Source: Canna indica
Lineage: Eukaryota > Streptophyta > Magnoliopsida > Zingiberales > Cannaceae
Reading direction: 5' to 3'
Assembly (NCBI GenBank): GCA_034359265.1
Contig: CP136896.1
Span: forward strand, 22,537,501-22,601,500
Length of the DNA stretch: 64,000 bases
Notes under the pieces: generated by a model
The model's database searches: none
Seen by the model: only the letters and a program-made list of their open reading frames with translations
What the model was told of the DNA's origin: nothing
Made by a program: the position numbers and the translations under genes
In this document: piece by piece, positions 56,876 to 64,000 of the stretch
How the letters are laid out: the number at the start of each line of letters is the position of its first letter
Numbering within the stretch: the first letter of the stretch is position 1

Positions 56876-59800
56876 CTACCCCCTTGGAGAATCCTTGTCC
56901 GCAAGGATGAAGCTCGGATATGCCTTCAAGAACCGGCGTAAGTTCTCCCATGTGGCATCTTCCCTTGGAGTCCCAGTCCATTTAACTAATATCTCGGTAT
57001 AGAGACGATATTTGCCCTTCTGTACCACACGACGATCTAGAATTTCTTGAGGTTGAGGAAGGACCGTAGACTCATCTGAAATTGGCGGCAAGTCGGGTTG
57101 TGGTGGAGGACGACTACCCAAATGTTTGCGAAGCAAACTTACATGAACGACGTCGTGGATTTTTGCATATGAAGGCAGGGCCAAACAGTATGCCACTGAT
57201 CCCACTCGATCAAGTATCTCGAAGGGCCCGAAATATCTTGGCGACAACTTTGTAGAGTGTCGGAAAGCAACCGATGATTGTCTGTAGGGTTGAAGCTTTA
57301 AATAAACAAAATCTCCAACTTGAAATTGGATGTCCCGACGATGGAGATTGGCTTGATGTTTCATACGTTCTTGAGCCAACTTCAAGTTCCTCTTCAAGTC
57401 ACGTAGGACATTAGGGTGTGCAAGAATTCATCAACTGACTAAACCTTTGTAGTGCGAGGCACGTAAGGCATGATTTTTGGAGGAGGTACCTCATATACTG
57501 CTTCAAAAGGAGACACGTTGGTGGAAGAATGAATACTAGTGTTATAACTCAATTCTGCCCTTGGTAACCATTCAACCCATCGTCGTGGTTGATCCCCGGT
57601 AAAGCATCGTAGTTACTACTCTAAGACTCAGTCAACAACCTTGGTCTAGCCATCTGTCTGGGGATGGTAACTAGTACTCAACTTAAGATCAGTACCATGG
57701 AGCTTGAATAACTGATGCCAAAAGGAACTAATGAATACCTTGTCTTGGTTGCTGACGATTGAGTGCGGCATGCCATGAAGTTTTACCACATGATAAATAA
57801 ATTCCTTTGCAACAATGGCTGCTGTGTGGGGATGATGCAATGGAATAAAATGACTGTACTTGGAGAGCATATCAATGACCATCAAGATCACTGAATACCC
57901 TTGTGAAATTGGCAAACCTTCTACAAAGTCCATTGATATGTCTATCCATATTGTCTCGGGTATTGGGAGTGGTTGGAGCAGCCCTGTTGGACTAAAATTA
58001 TCAATTTTCAAACGTTGACAGACATCACAATTGCAGATAAATTCTTTGACAGAGGCTCGTATCCCTGGCCAATAAAAATCCATCTTGATTCAACCTAAAA
58101 TTTTATCATAGCCAAAATGGCCACCAAGCGGTGTTGCGTGTGATTGAGTTAAAATAATAGGAATTAGAGAACTAGTGAGACTCAAATAGATCTTTCCTCC
58201 CCTTGTCCAAACACCATCCTTCATACTTATCTGCCATTGATTGCCATTTGAACTTAGTTCTTGCAATGAAGAATAAAAAGGATTAGTTTGTACCTCTTCT
58301 TGCAACGTGGACCACCAGTTTAAAATGGGTAAGGATAGTGTGGTCATCTGGAACTCCACAATTCTGGACAAGGCATCAGCACCATGGTTTTCCTTCCCCT
58401 TACGATATTCAATTGTGTACTCATAGCCCATCAATTTTGGTAACCAACGAGCTTGTGTCGGGGTTGTAATTCTCTGCTCCAGGAGGAATTTTAGGCTCCT
58501 TTGATCAGTCTGAACCACAAACGACTGCCCAAGCAAGTAAGAGCGCCATTTCCGAACAACCTTGATGATAGCAAGTATTTCTTTCTCATATGTTGAAAGG
58601 TTCAACGCTGCACCTTTGAGCGCTTTGTTGAAGAAAGCTATTGGTCGCCCATTTTGGGACAAAATTGCACCAATCCCCTTGCCACACGCATCACTTTCTA
58701 CCATAAATGGCTTCAAGAAATCTGGTAGACGGAGGACTGGGGGAGATGATAAGACTTCCTTAAGGGCGTAAAAGGCAGCAGTGCACTATGGAGTCCAATG
58801 AATATCCATCTTTGCTCAGTAGTCGTGTGAGAGGAGCAGCAATACCATCGAACCCACGAATGAGCTTGAGGTAATAACCTGCTAGACCAAGGAACCATCT
58901 GACTCCTTTTATATTGCTTGGTTGTGGCCACTCGTGTACAACTTGAATTTTTGAAGGATCCATCGCCACTCCATGTTCTAAAATCAGGTGCCCCAAGTAC
59001 TCCACTTGTTGTACACCAAAATGACACTTGGACTCTTTAGCATACAATTAATTGATGTTTAAGTAGTAGTTGGAGCACAGTGCTCAGATGTAAAAGATGT
59101 TCCTCCCAAGTCCTGCTATACACCAAAATGTCATTAAAAAATACCAATATGTACTTACAGAGATATGGTCGGAAGATATCATTCATAAGGCTCTGGAAAG
59201 TTATTGATGCATTGGTGAGGCATAACCATAAATTCATAGTGGCCTTCGTGTGTTAGAAAGGCCGTTTTATGAATGTCTTCTTCAGTGACTCTGATTTGGT
59301 GGTACTCGGATTGCAAATCCAACTTCGAAAAGAATCGTGACCCACAGGGTTCATCTAATAGTTCATCGATAATGGAAATGAGACATTTATCTTTTACTGT
59401 TATTTCATTAAGGGCCCGATAATCGATACAAAAATGCCAGCTTCCATATGATTTTTTAACTAATAGAACCAGAGAGGAAAAGGGGCTTCAACTTGGTCGA
59501 ATCAAACCGGATTATAATAGTTCTCGTACCTGCTTTTTAATTTCTGCTTTTTGCAATAGGGGTACCTATAAGGCTCGACACTAATAGGTTTGCTTTGTGG
59601 TTGCACCGGAATCTGGTGGTCATGTAAGTGAGCCGGGGGTAGTTGTGTTGGTGCTTGAAACACTTGTTGGTACTGTGTGAGGAGTTCGTGCATGTTTGAC
59701 GGGTACCTATGTTCTGATTTCATGGGCTCTCCAACCATAGTCATCATCTGCAAAAAATAATTGGTACAAAATTGGGTGTTACATTCTTTAGTTTTAATAG

Positions 59801-59918
59801 CCTCCAATCTGCCGCCCTTAATGCCATGAAGAGTATGAACATGCTTCCCTTGCCTAATGGTTATAGTCAAGTTTCTATAATCAGTTTCAATGAGACTTAA
59901 GGTGGCCAGCCATTGCAC
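56876..59918 (-). pseudogene. Gypsy pol: protease end, RT, RNase H, integrase, chromodomain
   Basis: Minus-strand order: a linker with ETDYRNLTITIRQG and IKGGRLEAIKTKE; RT pieces ([27 protein letters not shown], then after a frameshift [16 protein letters not shown] and FFNDILVYSRTWEEH); RNase H (ESDACGKGIGAILSQNG, YEKEILAII, QTDQRSLKFLLEQ); integrase (CDVCQRLK zinc part, DISMDFVEGLP, IVSNQDKVF, SYHPQTDG); and a chromodomain (ILVKWTGTPREDATWE). The RT active site usually reads FFDD but is FFND here, and the integrase SD is SN. Several stops and frameshifts are present between pieces. Most of the protease is missing. The final stop codon lies in the purine tract. Confidence 0.9.
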
Positions 59919-59920
59919 CC

Positions 59921-61219
59921 TGTTGGCCTAAGGTTTTCTATCTTGGTATTAATCTCAGTTTTGATGATAACAAACATGGAACTAATATTTTATTAAGAAA
60001 ACTTTCAGGTTTCAAGTCGGTTAGCGCTCGACGTCCACGATCGAAAATATCAGAGAAATCAAAAGCACATTGGTTGACGTGTTCGGGTTCATCGCGGAAA
60101 TTTCTAGAAGTTCGGCGTGTGCACCAAAGTCGTCTCGGACGAGTCGAGAGAACATATGGAAAGCTCTCCAAGTTGACGCTCGCTGAAGGTCGAAACCCGA
60201 AAATGAAGCGCGCAAGAAAAATACACAAGAAAGTTGCCCTACCCAGATTCGATTGACCGACAAAAGAGGAAATCAGGTAGAAGGTAATTCGGTCGACCGA
60301 TCAGTCGATCGAAGGCTGCCAAAAACTGACAGTAGGCAAGTCGATCGATCGAAGTATGCCAGAAAGCGGCAGTATGCCCGCGGTCGCTCGGTCGGTCGAC
60401 CGACGATCGACCGACAAGCGATCGGGCATCGCCAACGGGCAAAAAAATGCCCGTTGACGAGCGTTGGTGTTTGGGGGTTATAAATACCCATCCCAAACTC
60501 ATTCCTAGCCTAATGTTAATGCTTCCAAGTCTCAAAGAGTGATTCTAAGCATCTCCTAAGCCCTTTCATGATCAAATCCATAAAATCTAGCTCTTGATTC
60601 CCCATCCTCAAGTGTTCTTCATTGAAGGGGTATTCAAGCTTGCTAGGCTCAAGAAGAAGATGTGTCCTTATTGTGATAAGTTCTCTTTACTCTCTTCTTG
60701 TGATTAAGGTATTTTTATTTTGTTTTGATTTGATTTACTTGAGTTTGTAAAAAGACCTAGTGTGTGATCTTGTGTGTAAGTGGTAACATTGGTGTAGAAT
60801 GTGTAAAGTCACTTGTGTAAACTAAGTTAGGAGTAGGTCTTAGGAATTGAGGTGGGAAAGCTCACTCGGTAGGAAGACGAGATACTTCCGGGTGTGAAAG
60901 TGCCTTCAAGATGAGTGTAGGGTCTTTCCGGTGTAAAGTCCTCAATTGTAAGCTACTCATAATTTAGTGGATTTGGGTGTGAAATCTTAAGCACGGTGCT
61001 TAGGTAGTGGAGTAGGCATGTGGCCGAACCACTATAAATAATTGTGTTAACATTGTTTTCTTTGTGTATCACATTGTTTATCTTCGTTACTCGCTTCCGC
61101 ATTTAGTCGTACAATTGTGAATTGCCTAAGTAATTTAAGAAACGATTAAAATCGAATTTAGGCTAATTGATTAGTTAACACACTATTCACCCTCCTCTAG
61201 TGTGACCATTTCACCAACA
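59921..61219 (+). mobile_element. 5' LTR of a Copia element inserted in the Gypsy element
   Basis: It starts TGTTGGCCTAAGG and ends TTTCACCAACA. The 1299 bases carry a TTATAAATA box (60478-60486), GGTCGACCGA palindromes at 60290-60425, and the family end ACACACTATTCACCCTCC. The primer-binding site follows within three bases. It lies in the Gypsy pol, plus strand, opposite to its host element. Confidence 0.9.
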
Positions 61220-61221
61220 TT

Positions 61222-61238
61222 TGGTATCAGAGCGGGTC
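61222..61238 (+). other. Primer-binding site for initiator tRNA-Met
   Basis: TGGTATCAGAGC is the exact complement of the 3' end of plant initiator methionine tRNA, the usual primer of plant LTR retrotransposons. It starts two bases after the LTR end. Confidence 0.92.
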
Positions 61239-61287
61239 GTCGATTGAGATTTCACCATCTCGTCTACATCTTGCGTCGATTTGAAAA

Positions 61288-61740
61288 ATGACACTAGATA
61301 GTGTAGCGTCTATACCACATAGGTTCGATGAGTCTAACTTTGGTCTTTGGAAGAGTAGAATGTATACCTTCCTAAAGACTCAAGGTTTAGGTGTATTTAA
61401 CATGGTAAAAACAAAATATATTGAACATAAGGAAAATATGGATGCATGGACCCAAGAACAAATTAATATGTTTGAATTAAATGCTAAGACAACAAATTGC
61501 ATATATTATTCTTTGAAAAATAATATATTTAAAAAGATCATGCATTGTACTTCCACATTCGATATTTGAGCTTGCTTAAATGTCTTATATGATTATGCTA
61601 AAATCGAGGAGTTAGAAACTTTTAATGAAGGTAATGATGACAATGGTCATCCTTCCAATACTAACATAGTTTTTGAAGCCCAAAGTGTCTCTAGTCATAG
61701 GAGCACTAAAAATCAGAAAAGGAAAGTGATTTGCCATGTT
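61288..61740 (+). pseudogene. Copia gag, truncated
   Basis: It opens MTLDSVASIPHRFDESNFGL and has the FDESNFGLWKSRMYTFLK pattern of plant Copia gag proteins. A stop at 61567-61569 breaks the frame. Later sequence still shows gag-like content (STKNQKRKVICH, the beginning of a zinc knuckle) up to about 61740, where Gypsy gag on the opposite strand takes over. All Copia sequence after this point, including pol and the 3' LTR, is missing. Confidence 0.8.
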
Positions 61741-61741
61741 T

Positions 61742-62727
61742 GATTATAGCTTCTCCTTGTGGATCCCCTATCACATCTTCTATTATGAAGAGTTGTGGTC
61801 GTCGACATCGATGCCCCGATACGAACTTCTCGTCATAGTAATAGCATAAACCTTTGTCCCGCCGCTCCTTTGCTTCTTGATTGGTAAGTCTTCAAACTGA
61901 AGGTAGATGAGGAGAGTTGCTATTATTACCTGTCTTGGCCTGAGGAGGGGGACCTAAGATTTCGGTCTGCGACTGGTTACTTGGTCTTGGGTTGAGTTTG
62001 CATTTCTACAGGTCATTTCGCTCTTCAACCAATCACGCAATTTCGATAGCGTCAGCTAGTGATCGGGGTTGCGTTATGCGAACGTCCAATCACACCTCAT
62101 CCTTAAGTCCAACAATGAAACACTCAATTAAGAACTTCTCAGGCAATTTGTCCACCCTATTTGATAGCTTCTCAAATTCTTGTTGGTAAGCAGTGATAGT
62201 TCCGATTTGCTTGAGACGAGTTAGAGCCTCCGATGGGTCGTCGTAATCAGTTGGTCCAAAGCAAGCAAGCAAGGCCTTGATGAACTCCGCCCAAGTCATT
62301 GGCTCTTTATACTTGGTAATCCATCGATGCCACCGGAGGGCAATGCCTTCAAGATGGAACAATGTCAACTGCACCCGTTGATCTTTAGGAACACTTTTGA
62401 AGTCAAAGTACTGTTCGGCCTTAAAAACCCACCCTTGCGGGTCTTCCCCACCGAATTTTGGAAAGGTCAGTTTAAGGTGGTGTTTTTTTGGATCAATAGA
62501 AGTGGAAGCACGACTGGTATTTGGTGGGGTCGCAGGTGAAATTTCAGATGCCATTTGGTTGATGTCCGAAGAGGGAAGGTGAGTGTTTTGGGATGTTTCT
62601 ATGGCTTGTAGTTTGGAGAGGGTGGTTTGTAAAGTTGAATGGAGTTGCTCGAAGGTGGACTCATATCGGTCAAAGGTCTCTTGAACTTCACTTCGGAACT
62701 TGGCATTGGTTTGGTTGCAGGTCCCCA
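61742..62727 (-). pseudogene. Gypsy gag, with stop codons
   Basis: The frame starts MGTCNQTNAKFRSEVQETFD close to the primer-binding region and contains the retrotransposon gag domain (KAEQYFDFKSVPKDQRVQLT, ALRWHRWITKYKEPMTWAEF, QEFEKLSNRVDKLPE). It stops at 62090 after GLKDEV; the same frame then continues (LDVRITQPRSLADAIEIA) through more stops. The zinc-knuckle region (LCYYYDEKFVSGHRC) lacks one cysteine. The end at about 61742 is the junction with the Copia fragment. Confidence 0.87.
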
Positions 62728-62753
62728 TTGAGCCAACTCGGCTATGATACCAC

Positions 62754-63209
62754 TGATACAAGATTGAGGAAGAAGATGACGTAGTACAGTAGATAAGGGA
62801 GAAACGGAGGAATGGAGAAATAGAGTATTTTTGGAAAAAAAAAAATCTTGTTCTCATTAACATGATACCTTGGCTTATATAAGGCCAATTTTATATTGGA
62901 TGAAAGACCACTACACCAACTAAGCCACTAATCAAGTGGCACTAACAAAACAACTCCTAAAAATAAACAACAACTACAAGCATTAAGTAAACATGGGATG
63001 AAAGACCACTACACCAACTAAGCCACTCATTTACTCATTTACTGCTCCTAATCAAGTGGCACTAACAAAACAACTACTCCTAAAAATAAGCAACAACTAC
63101 AAACATTAAGTAACACCGGAGTAAACAAGTCCATGCACACATCTAGCACTCCTTCCATCACTAAGACATGCAATTCATTTTTAGGAGCCACTTCAATGGT
63201 CTGGTATTA
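62754..63209 (-). mobile_element. 5' LTR of the Gypsy element
   Basis: Pairs with 56425-56872. On the minus strand it ends CAATCTTGTATCA. Three bases on, TGGTATCATAGCCGAGTTGG follows, a slightly altered initiator tRNA-Met primer-binding site. Confidence 0.92.
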
Positions 63210-63229
63210 GAAGAGTCCTTGAGTTACCT

Positions 63230-64000
63230 ACCATATCAGCTTCAAAATCTAATGCCCAATGTTCCAAAATTTTGTTTTCTTATTTATTTATGTGGTGTTT
63301 ATGTGTTATAAATTGTTTGTGACGGTGGAGGAGATGATGATGCATTATTATTTCCATATTGCTTTGATGGTCGATATGATGGCTGCAATTGTATTAGCTC
63401 TATCTGATTCCTCTTTGTTATTCATCTTAGGGCTTTCTTTTTGATATGATGGTTGCAATTGTATAAGCTCTATCTCTTATACTCTGCATTGTATAAATGT
63501 GCTCTCTTATACCCTTTTCTTGTGATTGACTACCTCCTCTTCCTCCATGAGATTGACGTTTGCATGTTTTATTTCATTATTGTCTATTTCCTTCGGAAGG
63601 TTTGTAATAGGTTAAAATTTGTTGTCTCATGTTTCTATTTTATTTGATCTATTCAGTCAGTTGGGCAAATGAGGAGTTCGTGATTTTAATGGGTAATTTG
63701 TGACTGAAATGTTATGATGTTACCTATCTTATCACCTTGGATATTCGATGCCTAATGTTTCAAATTATGTTAATTTCATTTCTAATTTGTGCGGTGTTTG
63801 TCATAATTAATTTGTTTGTGTTGAGTTCAATGAATTGTACGAGTTGAGGTAATTATGCATTATTGGTTTCTATATTAGCTCAATGGTTAATAGGATGACT
63901 ACAATTGTATGAAAATGTTCAAAGATTAGGATCCATGTGATTCCTCTTCGCTAATATCCTTTTAGCTTTTCTTTCAAATATTGTATGAAAATATTCAAAG
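63230..64000. repeat. Degenerate tandem duplication of about 490 bp, cut by the window end
   Basis: The stretch from about 63230 (GAGTTACCTACCATATCAGC...AATGCCCAATGTTCC) resembles the one from about 63716 (TGTTACCTATCTTATCACC...ATGCCTAATGTTTC), and both continue with GATGCATTATT/TTATGCATTATT and a GGTT/GGTC...GATGACTACAATTGTAT-like motif. A smaller inner duplication (GATATGATGG(C/T)TGCAATTGTAT) also occurs. No gene is recognised. It could be intronic. Confidence 0.5.

Larger units (their letters stand above)
56425..63209 (-). mobile_element. Ty3/Gypsy chromovirus (Reina-like), decayed, interrupted by Copia
   Basis: Two LTRs (56425-56872 and 62754-63209) bound a minus-strand element: gag, then (after a Copia insertion) protease remnant, reverse transcriptase, RNase H, integrase and a C-terminal chromodomain. 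The flanks GGAGA and GAAGA agree at 4 of 5 bases, consistent with one insertion and its target duplication. Short LTRs of about 450 bases and a chromodomain suggest the Reina clade. Stops, frameshifts and lost catalytic residues make it inactive. Confidence 0.9.

Overview
The window is nuclear DNA from a flowering plant. Genes carry many short GT-AG introns, the two best-resolved proteins are plant-specific (TOC90 of the chloroplast import receptor family and the flowering-time regulator FCA), and much of the space between genes is nested plant transposons. FCA and the kinase look rather monocot-like to me, but I cannot name the species. No prokaryotic feature is present.

Genes. (1) TOC90, + strand, about 1419-6369: two coding exons join in phase across a 2.6 kb intron to give 783 residues. 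(2) A calmodulin-binding receptor-like kinase of the CRCK type, - strand, 7959-12531, convergent with TOC90. All kinase exons join in phase; the 5' exon has a reading-frame problem. (3) FCA, - strand, 27951-42097: 18 coding exons whose phases all agree, giving 793 residues with two RRMs, a Q-rich region and a WW domain. Its third intron is 5.6 kb. A possible promoter and first exon of another gene lie near 56.05-56.32 kb. A few residues of an upstream gene may end at base 66.

Transposons. 12.9-27 kb holds a hAT-type MITE, a complete CACTA (En/Spm) element (13611-19480) inside an old Gypsy-type LTR, and a minus-strand Sirevirus-like Copia LTR (20504-23592) with a solo LTR of the same family nested in it. 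42.4-56 kb holds a foldback element, a Tekay/Del-like Gypsy 3' end with a long LTR, a Mutator-like element (50344-51516) with a hAT MITE nested in it, another Copia LTR and a LINE relic. 56.4-63.2 kb is a decayed minus-strand Gypsy chromovirus with both LTRs, interrupted by a truncated Copia element (LTR, primer-binding site and gag). Element ends were placed by terminal repeats and target-site duplications read directly from the sequence.

Functional links. TOC90 acts in plastid protein import, the CRCK kinase in membrane or cytoplasmic signalling, and FCA in nuclear RNA 3'-end processing. Nothing suggests that the three work together; they are ordinary neighbours in a TE-rich stretch. I found no unknown multi-gene system. 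The most informative observations are a paralogous empty site for the CACTA element, dated nesting of several TEs, the expanded FCA intron 3, TE insertions inside TOC90 and FCA introns, and long palindromic tracts in the Copia LTR family.
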